A stretch of 42,238 bases of DNA from Bacteroidaceae bacterium (lineage in GTDB: Bacteria > Bacteroidota > Bacteroidia > Bacteroidales > Bacteroidaceae). This document shows, in pieces, positions 18,407 through 27,093 of this stretch (position 1 is the first letter of the stretch; every line of letters starts with the position of its first letter). The stretch is taken from the NCBI GenBank assembly GCA_024398595.1, contig JAKSIX010000018.1:1-42238 (forward strand), given 5' to 3'. The notes under the pieces are model-generated. The model did no database searches and had not been told where the DNA came from. It worked only from the letters and a program-made list of their open reading frames with translations. The position numbers and the translations under genes are program-made.

Positions 18407-19777
18407 TTACCTGACAGTAGTAACCTCGTTAATCCAGCCTTTGACTTCGACCTGATCACCCTTCTTGATATTTAGCATAAAGAGATCCTCAATCTTCGGT
18501 GTATATTCAGAGTAAGTCCTGATAAGCTCGTTTGCCCTGTCTGCAACACTGGGATCCACCTTCTTGGCCATCTGAAGCTTGTCAAGAACCACATAGAACG
18601 TGCACTGGTTCAAGGCAGTTTCATCACACCACTTGTGGTTACCGGCATACAACTGCGCCAGAAGAATGTAAGTGTCACCGGAATTCGGATTCGCCTGAAT
18701 TGACTTCTGCAGGTAACTCTTTGCCTGTGTGTGTTTATTCTGCTGATTGAGGATTACAGCCGCCGTATAATAGAGATCGGCCTTTTTAAAAGCATCCTCT
18801 TCCAAGCCTATGGCCTGATCAAAATACTCCAGAGCCTTATCGTAATCATTACGTTTCCTCGCATAAAGAAGACCGAGACTCTTTGCAGTCTCGCTCGATG
18901 GAGATATTGCGTGAGCATACTCTGCAGCCGCGAAATAAGCATCGGAAGATGTACACTTCAGCATACCCATAACGCTTACCACCTTGTGCAGATATTCCAG
19001 ATTATCCTTGTTCTCCTCAACCTTGTCAGCATATATCTGCTGAAGGCTTTCGCAATCAGCGGCACCGCTGTTCACGAAATACGCATCAATATTGTCCTTC
19101 GTGCCACGGGCCTGTTCCAGAACTTTCTCATCACTGATACCTGCGATTACGGAATTGATGTAATTCGAGCAATCCAGATAGTCCTGCAGAAGAGCATCGC
19201 GGTGTGCCTCGCCATCCTTCTTGAATTTCTGATTCGATATTTTCATCAAATCTCCAAGGACATAATATGCACTCTCGCCCTTACTCATATCCACAGCCTT
19301 ACGGAGCATTGAATAGGCTTTATCCACATCGACCTTAGGGTTATACGATATGTAGTCGTGAGCCTGCGTTCCACGCACCTCAGCCTCGCTCACAGGAGTC
19401 TTGACGATTCTGTTCAGCTGATCCAGATATTTGATACGCTGCTCATATACAGCCTGCAGTTCCTCCGAATATGCGAGCTGCTCTGCGCCGTCCTTGGCAT
19501 TGGCAATCATCCAATGCAGAATCTTGGCACCGTTGGTATAAGTACCAGACTGAGCCAAAGGACTGTCCGTGAACACATTTTTCCAAGGAGTGTAAGCATC
19601 GGCATAATTGCCGGTCTTGACATACTCGGTGTAAAGACTGATATTCTGCAGACATCTTATACTATCCTCTCCGTGACCATAACGTGAGCCATCCTCAACA
19701 CCCTTCTGTGCAAAAGCTGCGACAGGCGCAATAACCGCCACAAGCAGCATACATTTCTTAAAGCATTCCTTTATCAT
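18407..19777 (-). CDS. Secreted TPR-repeat protein
   Basis: This 456-residue protein has a signal peptide (about residues 1-23, ending AFA, before QKG). Helical repeats follow, clearest at about residues 290-385: AKSLGLLYARKRNDYDKALE, then LEEDAFKKADLYYTAAVIL and AKSYLQKSIQANPNSGDTYI, which are TPR-like. It is expected in the periplasm as a scaffold. The gene sits between a barrel protein and lptC, a common Bacteroidetes arrangement that suggests a role in envelope assembly. That role is inferred from position only. Confidence 0.82.
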   Translation of the reverse strand: MIKECFKKCMLLVAVIAPVAAFAQKGVEDGSRYGHGEDSIRCLQNISLYTEYVKTGNYADAYTPWKNVFTDSPLAQSGTYTNGAKILHWMIANAKDGAEQLAYSEELQAVYEQRIKYLDQLNRIVKTPVSEAEVRGTQAHDYISYNPKVDVDKAYSMLRKAVDMSKGESAYYVLGDLMKISNQKFKKDGEAHRDALLQDYLDCSNYINSVIAGISDEKVLEQARGTKDNIDAYFVNSGAADCESLQQIYADKVEENKDNLEYLHKVVSVMGMLKCTSSDAYFAAAEYAHAISPSSETAKSLGLLYARKRNDYDKALEYFDQAIGLEEDAFKKADLYYTAAVILNQQNKHTQAKSYLQKSIQANPNSGDTYILLAQLYAGNHKWCDETALNQCTFYVVLDKLQMAKKVDPSVADRANELIRTYSEYTPKIEDLFMLNIKKGDQVEVKGWINEVTTVR

Positions 19778-19838
19778 GAGATATTGTAGTTAGTTGTTTC
19801 CACTTATATGACTGATACAGTTCATTCAGGTTTAATTG

Positions 19839-21110
19839 TCACTCGACCTGCCATTTTGCAAACCAGCGTTCATTGAACGAGAGGCCGACATTCAGACGCA
19901 GGTAATTTTCCTCTATCATACCCGGAGAAGTAGGACGTATGTGTGCGTACTGTCCGGACACTTCCACTTCAATCAGGTTGTTCCATCGGTTTATGACAGG
20001 CAATGACATTCCGACGGTCACGCCATATTCCATCGGGCCTTTGTTTCCTGCCACATTGAAGTATGGCTGGTTGTAATATACACCTGCACGATAGGCGGTT
20101 CTCTTGAACAGATTCGCATTGTTCCTTTCAGGCTGGAACATTCCACCTATCGATACTTTCAAACGGTTTCTTCCATCAAGTCCGTCGGTACCGAACACTG
20201 ATGCCCGGTTCCACAATTCCATAGACACATCAGCCCCTATCATCCATTTTCCCATAGAATATGTTACTCCTGCTCCAATCCTGTCAGGAACAGAGAAGCC
20301 GTCATACGAACGCAAGGTATCGGAAATTTCTGACGTATTGCCATCCAGAATCTCGTCATAGACATAGCCGATATCGCCGAATTTCACAGCAGGTGACCAT
20401 ACAGCCCCTAAAGAGAGTGTGCCATTGAACGCCTCGAAAGCAGACTGTAATCCCAGATTCATTCTGAAGCCGTGCAAATCCGCATAGTATGTCTTCATTC
20501 TCGTAAGAATCGTAGCATCGCTATACGCATTCTTGATCTGGTGAGTAATATTACCGAAAATATATCCGAAATCGGCACCTATGGACAGATTCCTGAATGG
20601 AGCCCATCCAAGGCCACCTGATATGACTTTGAGCCCCCCTACACCGGCGTACTGGTTTGTCGCCGTAAGGTCACCATCCTGATCACGCCTCAGAAGCTGC
20701 GTATCAGAGAACAGATAACCCACGTTCGAATAAGGCATAAGACTTGCCGTAAAGCCCAGATTCCGCACAATGCGGAACTGCATGGCAAGATAGTCAAACG
20801 AGGCATTATGTGCATTGACCCTCACGTCGTTCTCCTTGAAGTTGCCGTTGGACAATGACATACCTATATCCAGAAGGAAAGTAAGTGTATCAACGGTGGA
20901 ATATGATGCAGGATTGACAGTATTGAGCCAGTTACGTTCACGCAACCCTATGCCGATACCCGCCATTGCCTTATTCTTGCCAACGGCATTATCTGCCGTT
21001 ATTCCCACGCCATAGCGCGAATACGGGGAGTTTATTCCGTTCTCCCCATAGACCGGCGCGGCCATCAGCATAACCAGTGCAAACGCAATCAGCGTCTCAA
21101 GCTTTCTCAT
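19839..21110 (-). CDS. Outer-membrane beta-barrel protein
   Basis: This 423-residue protein starts at ATG 21108-21110 (MRKLETLIAF) with a signal peptide ending about PVYG. The longer frame to 21161 runs deep into coaX and is rejected. The mature protein opens with GINSPYSRYGVG and is full of alternating polar/aromatic strands with glycines, such as GLRERNWLNTVNPASY and GAGVTYSMGKWMIGADV; the last residues are NERWFAKWQVE. This fits a medium-sized outer-membrane barrel of unknown substrate, conserved beside coaX in related genomes as far as I recall. Its start overlaps the coaX end by 14 bases. Confidence 0.82.
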   Translation of the reverse strand: MRKLETLIAFALVMLMAAPVYGENGINSPYSRYGVGITADNAVGKNKAMAGIGIGLRERNWLNTVNPASYSTVDTLTFLLDIGMSLSNGNFKENDVRVNAHNASFDYLAMQFRIVRNLGFTASLMPYSNVGYLFSDTQLLRRDQDGDLTATNQYAGVGGLKVISGGLGWAPFRNLSIGADFGYIFGNITHQIKNAYSDATILTRMKTYYADLHGFRMNLGLQSAFEAFNGTLSLGAVWSPAVKFGDIGYVYDEILDGNTSEISDTLRSYDGFSVPDRIGAGVTYSMGKWMIGADVSMELWNRASVFGTDGLDGRNRLKVSIGGMFQPERNNANLFKRTAYRAGVYYNQPYFNVAGNKGPMEYGVTVGMSLPVINRWNNLIEVEVSGQYAHIRPTSPGMIEENYLRLNVGLSFNERWFAKWQVE

Positions 21111-21822
21111 TGAATTTACAAATGCAATCCAATCCCTCCAATACCAGGAATCTTTCTGCAAAGATGCGATTTTTTATTGGTTTTTCAAACAATTCAGCAT
21201 CTCCGCCCGTTAAAAAAACCAAAAGAGACTCATACTCAGATGAAAGTCGCGTAATATATCCCTGTATCTCATATTGGATTCCGCTCACGATACCGCTTCG
21301 CAAGGCAGTCTCTGTGGAATACCCTATCAGCGGAGTGTCCCCTGCCACATCAATCACGGGAAGTTTCCCCGTATGCTCATGAAGTGATTTTATCCTCATA
21401 TTCTTGCCTGGAGATATGTTTCCGCCCAGAAACACCCCATCGCCGGTCACTACATCGTATGTTATCGCAGTCCCGGCATCTATGACAAGGATGTTTCTTC
21501 CCGGGAACCTGTTCCACGCCCCGACCGCCGCAGCTACCCTGTCAGAGCCGAGCGTATGCGGTGTTGAATACCCTATCCTCAACGGTACCGCTACATCGGA
21601 AGACAGATACATGACAGGAAACGGCAGACTGTCCAGAAACATTTTCTCTTCCTTGGCGAGATTCCTGACGGTAGAACATATTCCACACGTTATTCCCTCA
21701 GTCAGTACCATTCTGCGGACTTCATCAGAGCACAATAGTCCGCAAAGCACCTCTACAACACCGCCGTCATCGGTCAGAGCCGACTTTACAGCCGTATTAC
21801 CCACATCTACCACGAAATGCAT
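21097..21822 (-). CDS. coaX: Type III pantothenate kinase
   Basis: This enzyme phosphorylates pantothenate, the first step of coenzyme A synthesis. I start it at ATG 21820-21822 (MHFVVDVGNT), giving 241 residues; the longer frame to 21918 lacks family sequence. Type III signatures of the ASKHA fold are DVGNT (residues 6-10, phosphate loop), TLGSDRVAAAVGA and VIDAGTAITYDVV, then GGNISPG. It heads the operon leading to lptC and is divergent from the Lnb-like gene. Confidence 0.94.
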   Translation of the reverse strand: MHFVVDVGNTAVKSALTDDGGVVEVLCGLLCSDEVRRMVLTEGITCGICSTVRNLAKEEKMFLDSLPFPVMYLSSDVAVPLRIGYSTPHTLGSDRVAAAVGAWNRFPGRNILVIDAGTAITYDVVTGDGVFLGGNISPGKNMRIKSLHEHTGKLPVIDVAGDTPLIGYSTETALRSGIVSGIQYEIQGYITRLSSEYESLLVFLTGGDAELFEKPIKNRIFAERFLVLEGLDCICKFNEKA

Positions 21823-21843
21823 ACACAAACACGTTTGCCATTG

Positions 21844-21875
21844 CAAAGAAAAGACATTTTCCCCATTCTGACAAC
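21844..21875 (-). promoter_or_regulatory. Possible promoter of the coaX operon
   Basis: On the minus strand, GTTG (21875-21872), 20 bases and TTTCTTTG (21851-21844) fit, with one mismatch in the -7 box (TT for TA). The start would be near 21840, about 18 bases before the coaX ATG. Confidence 0.35.
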
Positions 21876-21933
21876 CGGCAGATACCCTGAATCTGTTTTG
21901 AATTGTTCCCCGGCACATAGAGTTTTCCTATTA

Positions 21934-21965
21934 TTTGCTTATCACCTATGTAAATACTACTTTTG
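21934..21965 (+). promoter_or_regulatory. Predicted promoter of the lnb-like/slyD/aroC operon
   Basis: TTTG at 21934-21937, 20 bases and TACTTTTG at 21958-21965 match both boxes exactly. It is one of the two best matches in the window. Initiation near 21969 gives a leader of about 21 bases before ATG 21990. Confidence 0.6.
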
Positions 21966-21989
21966 CGATATAATAAAGGTGAATACTCT

Positions 21990-24749
21990 ATGAGACGGTC
22001 AATACTCATAACACTCACATTCCTGTCTGTAATGTTTCCGCAGCGGACACTTTCAGCGCAGGACAGCATAAAAGCCAGTCTTGTCACATGTTCGCCCGGT
22101 TCTCTGGTCTACGAGGTCTATGGGCACACAGCCATCAGAATACAGGATTTCTCAGACGGCACGGACATAGTGTATAATTACGGGATGTTCAATTTCAATT
22201 CCCCGCACTTTGTATGGAGATGGCTGAAAGGCGAGACTGACTACCTGTTGGGAAGGGAGTCCTGGGCTCAGTTCATAGACGAATATATGTCACGGGGGTC
22301 TGCCGTTTATGTTCAGGAACTGGGTATGAGCATGGAAGAGAAGACCAGACTCAGTGCGGCACTGGCCTGGAACAGCAAGCCTGAGAACAGAACATACAGG
22401 TACGATTTCCTGCACAACAACTGCGCCACTATGGCACTTGACAGGATTGTGGAAGCATCGGAAGGAATCATAGAATACCACCGGCAGGACACGGCACATA
22501 CGTACAGGGACATACTGCATGAATTCAATATCGTTGAGCCGTGGAACAATTTCGGAATAGACCTGATAGTGGGGGCCGAGGCTGACACGCCCATTTCCGA
22601 AAGGGAAACCGCATTCGCTCCATTGCGTCTGATGCGTCTGCTTTCCGATGCGACGGTGACTGACACCGCCGGCAATGCCGTACCGCTTGTCACTGGAACA
22701 TACAGTATTCAGCCTCAGGAACCGCTCCAGTTCCAAGACAGCAATATCACTCCCACACAGGCTATGGTACTTCTCCTGCTGCTGACCCTGCTGATATGCT
22801 GTATCGAATGGAATGTAAAACGGATTTTCTGGATTGCGGACATCATTATTTTCTCGGCACAGGGAATTGCCGGAACAGTCATCAGTTTTCTGGTTCTGTT
22901 CTCCAGTCACCCAACCGCCAGTTCCAACTGGCTTGTAATATGCCTGAATCCGTTACCGTTAATCTGTCTTCCGTTTGTACTGCACAACATACTGCATAGG
23001 CGTAAAGACATATTTCTGGCATATAACCTCACAGTTACGGCAGCGTTCATTGTATTGAGCGGCAGGATACCGCAATATATTGCTCCCGCCACACTGATAA
23101 TGCTCGGCATATTCGCCCTGCGTTCACTCAGCGACATTCATTTTCTATACAACGTGCCGTTACACGGATTTATCTCGGGAATTATGAAAAAAGGCAGCCA
23201 TATAGCGGCTGTGACAATACTGCTGTCCGTATCCGTCATAGCCCGCGCACAGGACACACGCCCCACGCCCAAGCTGGTGGTCGGTATTGTGATAGACCAG
23301 TTGGACAGGGAATATGTCAGACGGCTTATGCCCTTGTTTGGAGATGACGGTTTCAGACGTTTCTGGTATCACGGATACAACATTCCGAATGCTTCGTTCG
23401 ATTATGACAGCAAGGACAGGGCTTCTGCCATAGCCTCCATATATACGGGTTCTACCCCGTTCTATCACGGCATTGTCGGAGAGAATTGGATTGAGCGCAA
23501 GAATTTCAACAAAGTCGGTGCCGTAGATGACAGTGAAGAGAGAGGCATCAACACCACCGACCGCTGTTCTCCCAGACATCTGCAGGTTCTGACAATCACG
23601 GACCAGTTGGAGCTGCAGTCCGGAGGGAGTTCCATAACCTGTTCCATAGCGGCCGAAAACGATGCTGCAATTCTTGCAGGCGGACACGACCCCGACATCG
23701 TATTATGGATGAACGATGCTGACGGACAATGGTGCACATCCGGCTATTACGGAGCATACCCGTCCTGGGCCAAAGGAACGGATGAAGCCGCATCCGGTGA
23801 AAACGAATGGCGGCCTTCATTGCCCGTAAGCTACTATATCAATGACAATAATGACCCGAGAACAAGGTACTTCTCATACAAGTTCAGCAGAAGTGAGATT
23901 GCCGATATCAAGACATCTCCGATTGCCAATGCAAGAATCACAGAAATGGCTATAAAGTCCATCGATGCCCTGCAGCTCGGAGCCGCAGGAGCCACCGATT
24001 TCCTGGCTATCACACTATATGCCGGCGGTCTGGGGAACCGGCCGTGCGGACTTGAGTCAATGGAACTGCAGGACAGTTACGCAAGGATAGACCGTAATCT
24101 GGCGGAACTGATAAACCACATAGACCAGAAAATCGGCATTGGCAACGCACTGTTTTTCCTGACATCTACAGGTTATCGCGACAACGCGCCCATAGTACAA
24201 TATGACAACGACAGAATGCCTGCAGGTTCCGTCGATATGGAACATGTTACAGCATTGCTCAACCTGTACCTCTCCGCCCTTTATGGAACCGGGGAATACA
24301 TCAGTACCTACAATGGCGCACAACTGTATCTGAACAGAGACCTGTTGGAAAAATCCGACATCCCCATACATTCAATATACGACCACTGCGTGGATCTGCT
24401 GCTGCAGATGTCCGGCATCAGAGGCGTATTTACGCAGCGTGACCTTATGTCGGCAAATCTGGGCAGCGATGCCAGACGGAAACGCAATGCTCTCAACCTC
24501 AGTTGCTCGGGCGACCTTGTACTTGAGATAATACCGGGATGGACTGTCATTGACTGGAAACATGGCACAAGCCATACGGCTACAAGAAGTGTGACGGAAT
24601 TCCCGATAATGTTCTACGGCTCCGGCGTACGAGCCTATATGGATGAGAGACCTGTCAGCACGGGATCTCTGGCAGCTACAGTATCCTGGATAAGCGGTAT
24701 CCGAACTCCGGACGCGTGCAGCTCAACACCAATCACAGAAATCAGATAA
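21990..24749 (+). CDS. Fusion: DUF4105/Lnb-like N-acyltransferase half plus degenerate alkaline-phosphatase-superfamily half
   Basis: This 919-residue protein starts at ATG 21990 (MRRSILITL, signal peptide). Residues about 25-240 are a DUF4105 domain, a family now linked to lipoprotein N-acyltransferase Lnb; the likely catalytic pair is His 46 (YGHTAIRI) and Cys 145 (HNNCATM). Residues about 255-382 hold about five hydrophobic helices. At residue 399 an internal MKKGSHIAAV...ARAQ looks like a former signal peptide. Residues 425-919 match the type I phosphodiesterase/PafA-like fold (VGIVIDQLD, SIYTGSTPFYHGIVGENW), but most catalytic positions are replaced. I see no stop or frame break between the halves. 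It leads an operon with slyD and aroC. The domain calls are firm; the functions are inferred. Confidence 0.85.
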   Translation: MRRSILITLTFLSVMFPQRTLSAQDSIKASLVTCSPGSLVYEVYGHTAIRIQDFSDGTDIVYNYGMFNFNSPHFVWRWLKGETDYLLGRESWAQFIDEYMSRGSAVYVQELGMSMEEKTRLSAALAWNSKPENRTYRYDFLHNNCATMALDRIVEASEGIIEYHRQDTAHTYRDILHEFNIVEPWNNFGIDLIVGAEADTPISERETAFAPLRLMRLLSDATVTDTAGNAVPLVTGTYSIQPQEPLQFQDSNITPTQAMVLLLLLTLLICCIEWNVKRIFWIADIIIFSAQGIAGTVISFLVLFSSHPTASSNWLVICLNPLPLICLPFVLHNILHRRKDIFLAYNLTVTAAFIVLSGRIPQYIAPATLIMLGIFALRSLSDIHFLYNVPLHGFISGIMKKGSHIAAVTILLSVSVIARAQDTRPTPKLVVGIVIDQLDREYVRRLMPLFGDDGFRRFWYHGYNIPNASFDYDSKDRASAIASIYTGSTPFYHGIVGENWIERKNFNKVGAVDDSEERGINTTDRCSPRHLQVLTITDQLELQSGGSSITCSIAAENDAAILAGGHDPDIVLWMNDADGQWCTSGYYGAYPSWAKGTDEAASGENEWRPSLPVSYYINDNNDPRTRYFSYKFSRSEIADIKTSPIANARITEMAIKSIDALQLGAAGATDFLAITLYAGGLGNRPCGLESMELQDSYARIDRNLAELINHIDQKIGIGNALFFLTSTGYRDNAPIVQYDNDRMPAGSVDMEHVTALLNLYLSALYGTGEYISTYNGAQLYLNRDLLEKSDIPIHSIYDHCVDLLLQMSGIRGVFTQRDLMSANLGSDARRKRNALNLSCSGDLVLEIIPGWTVIDWKHGTSHTATRSVTEFPIMFYGSGVRAYMDERPVSTGSLAATVSWISGIRTPDACSSTPITEIR

Positions 24750-24774
24750 AACGATACATAATAGAGAGAATAAT

Positions 24775-25347
24775 ATGTCAGACCACAAAATCATTACCCT
24801 ATCGTACGACCTCTACATAAAGGGCGAGGATGGAGAGCCTGCGCTTTACGAGCGCGCACCGAAAGAGAAACCGTTCCAGTTCATATCAGGCATAGGCTAC
24901 GCCCTTGACCTCTTTGAACAGAACACCGTGAATCTCAAAGCCGGGGATACGTTTGAATTCGACATTCCCTGTGCTGAAGCATACGGTGAATACGATGAGG
25001 CAAATGTCATTGAACTTCAAAAATCAATTTTCACCCGCGATGGAAAGTTCGACGACGGACACGTCAAAATCGGGTATGTCATTCCGCTCAGTGACGGCCA
25101 GCAGACTTTCAATGCCACAGTAACCGAAATCAGAGACGATATTGTCGTTGTAGATTTGAATCATCCTTTAGCCGGCGATGACCTCACCTTCAAGGGGCAC
25201 ATCATAGAATCACGCCCTGCCACAGACGAAGAAGTGGATGCCGTACTGCATCCCAAACATCACTGCGGAGGTTGTGGCGGTTCCTGCGGCGGATGCGGAA
25301 GCTGCGATGACGGGGAGCACGACTGCAATTGCGGTAAATGCAACTGA
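24775..25347 (+). CDS. slyD: SlyD-type FKBP peptidyl-prolyl isomerase with metal-binding tail
   Basis: This 190-residue cytoplasmic folding helper and prolyl isomerase has an FKBP core interrupted by an insert-in-flap domain (about residues 70-130), the SlyD layout. SGIGYALDLFEQN and FDIPCAEAYGEYDEANV match the family, as does FNATVTEIRDDIVVVDLNHPLAG. The last 32 or so residues are rich in Cys and His (HPKHHCGGCGGSCGGCGSC), as in SlyD tails that bind nickel. It lies 25 bases after the fusion gene and 4 bases before aroC, so the three form an operon. Confidence 0.93.
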   Translation: MSDHKIITLSYDLYIKGEDGEPALYERAPKEKPFQFISGIGYALDLFEQNTVNLKAGDTFEFDIPCAEAYGEYDEANVIELQKSIFTRDGKFDDGHVKIGYVIPLSDGQQTFNATVTEIRDDIVVVDLNHPLAGDDLTFKGHIIESRPATDEEVDAVLHPKHHCGGCGGSCGGCGSCDDGEHDCNCGKCN

Positions 25348-25351
25348 TTGT

Positions 25352-26413
25352 ATGAACACTTTCGGAGAACGGCTCAGGCTGACAACTTTCGGAGAGTCGC
25401 ACGGCCCTGCAATAGGCGGTGTTCTGGACGGATATATGCCCGGCATACGCATAGACTACGACTTTATTGCCGAAGAAATGCGCCGCCGTCATCCCGGACA
25501 GAGCATCTATTCTACAGGACGTTCAGAGGAAGATAAGGTAGAATTCCTTTCCGGAATACTGGACGGAGTATCGACCGGAGCACCTATCGCGTTTATCATA
25601 CGTAACACAGACTGCAATCCCGACGATTACGTGGAATTGCGCGATATCTTCAGGCCGTCACACGCCGACTACGCCTGGCAGATGAGATATGGCATACGCG
25701 ACTGGCGCGGAGGAGGCCGCAGTTCGGCGCGTGTCACCGCACCGATATGTGTGGCAGGAGCATTGGCCCGGCTTGCACTGGAGAAGAAAATGCCGGATCT
25801 TGACATATACGCTTTCACATCCCAGATTGGTGATATCAGTACAAGTGTCGAGGATGAGATGTCATTCAGCCGTGAAGACTCTGAATCCAATCCTGTCAGA
25901 TGCCCCGATGCGGAGAAAGCCGCCGGGATGGAGAATCTCATCTGGCAGCTCAAGCGCGATGGTGATTCCGTAGGAGGAGTGATTACCTGCATCATACAGG
26001 GCTGTCCGGCAGGAATAGGCAATCCCGTATTCGGCAAGCTGCACTCAAAATTGGGAGCGGCGATGCTCGGAATAAATGCAGCCAAGGGATTCGAATACGG
26101 AGACGGATTCAAGTGCGCTTCAATGCGGGGTTCAGAATGCAACGACCCATTCGCCATAGAACACGGCGAAGTCACAACACTGAGCAACCATTCCGGAGGT
26201 ATTCAAGGCGGTATAAGCAATGGTCAGCCCATCCGTTTCCGCGTAGCTTTCAAGCCTACGCCCACAATTGCAATATCGCAGCAGACAATAACGACAGACA
26301 ATACACCTGCAACGATAGAGGCTGCCGGCCGGCACGACCCTTGTGTCGTTCCGCGTGCGGTTCCGATAGTAGAGAGTCTGACCGCCCTCGTATTGTTGGA
26401 TTCAATCCTTTAG
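25352..26413 (+). CDS. aroC: Chorismate synthase
   Basis: This enzyme converts EPSP to chorismate using reduced FMN, the last common step to aromatic amino acids and folate. It has 353 residues from ATG 25352 (MNTFGERLRLTTFGESHGPA); the in-frame extension back to 25238 overlaps slyD and is rejected. Signatures are GESHGPAIGGVLDG, the RPSHADYAW region, RDWRGGGRSSARVT and NHSGGIQGGISNGQPI. Its last 12 bases overlap the convergent HAD gene. Confidence 0.97.
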   Translation: MNTFGERLRLTTFGESHGPAIGGVLDGYMPGIRIDYDFIAEEMRRRHPGQSIYSTGRSEEDKVEFLSGILDGVSTGAPIAFIIRNTDCNPDDYVELRDIFRPSHADYAWQMRYGIRDWRGGGRSSARVTAPICVAGALARLALEKKMPDLDIYAFTSQIGDISTSVEDEMSFSREDSESNPVRCPDAEKAAGMENLIWQLKRDGDSVGGVITCIIQGCPAGIGNPVFGKLHSKLGAAMLGINAAKGFEYGDGFKCASMRGSECNDPFAIEHGEVTTLSNHSGGIQGGISNGQPIRFRVAFKPTPTIAISQQTITTDNTPATIEAAGRHDPCVVPRAVPIVESLTALVLLDSIL

Positions 26414-27085
26414 GGAATCCCAACTGTCGGCCAGAGCCTGAACCGACGGGAAAAGCACAACCGGGCCCTCGGCCAGCAATACAGCATCATCGACAGGTCC
26501 CGTGTTCACGGCTATTGTCTCTATGCCTGCGGCACGTGCCGCACGGATGCCGAGTGGCGCATTCTCCACGACGACAGCCTCGGCGGCAGTAATTCCGCCT
26601 ATTTCCAAAGCCTTCAGATAAGGATCAGGATAAGGCTTGCCACGTTCCACATCAAAGGCTGTCACCATCAATGGGCGTACCACATATCCGTCATAGTCAC
26701 GCTGGACACGCTCTATCAGGCCACCGGTACCGGAGCCGGTAACGACCTGAATCTGAAGTCCGGCGGCAGCAGCCTTACGCATAACCTCCAAAGCTCCGGG
26801 CATCATACTGACAGGCGGAAGTTGCATAAACAGTTCCGTTTTGCGTGCATACATCCGCCTGACATCCTCATCGGACACCTCGCCCTTACCCTCACGCTCA
26901 CTTATAGACCGTATGGTCTGCGCACCTGTACAGCCTTCATTCAGATACACATCAAGCACCGTCATATTATATCCGAACTCCGCTAAAGCCCTTACCCACG
27001 CTGAAACGTGCGATGGCATTGAATCATAAAGAACGCCGTCCATATCAAACAGGACGGCGCGCTTGTTTTTTAAAGAGAAACCCAT
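26402..27085 (-). CDS. HAD-superfamily phosphatase, beta-phosphoglucomutase-like
   Basis: This 227-residue cytoplasmic HAD hydrolase of the beta-phosphoglucomutase-like subfamily has motif I FDMDGVLYDS (nucleophile Asp 14, acid/base Asp 16), a helical cap, motif II VVTGSG, a Lys in ERGKPYPDPYLKAL and the acidic motif VVENAPLGIRAARAAG. The substrate is probably a sugar or nucleoside phosphate. It lies 8 bases downstream of pgi on the same strand, consistent with sugar-phosphate metabolism. The 3' end overlaps aroC by 12 bases, convergently. Confidence 0.9.
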   Translation of the reverse strand: MGFSLKNKRAVLFDMDGVLYDSMPSHVSAWVRALAEFGYNMTVLDVYLNEGCTGAQTIRSISEREGKGEVSDEDVRRMYARKTELFMQLPPVSMMPGALEVMRKAAAAGLQIQVVTGSGTGGLIERVQRDYDGYVVRPLMVTAFDVERGKPYPDPYLKALEIGGITAAEAVVVENAPLGIRAARAAGIETIAVNTGPVDDAVLLAEGPVVLFPSVQALADSWDSLKD

Positions 27086-27093
27086 TGCTTGAG

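Noticed and set aside
25238-25351. In-frame upstream extension of aroC.
   Set aside because: It overlaps slyD in another frame and has no chorismate synthase sequence; MNTFGERLRL at 25352 is the family N-terminus.
26402-26413. 12-base overlap of aroC and the HAD gene as a sign of a frameshift.
   Set aside because: Both proteins keep normal lengths and plausible C-termini; short convergent overlaps are common in compact genomes.
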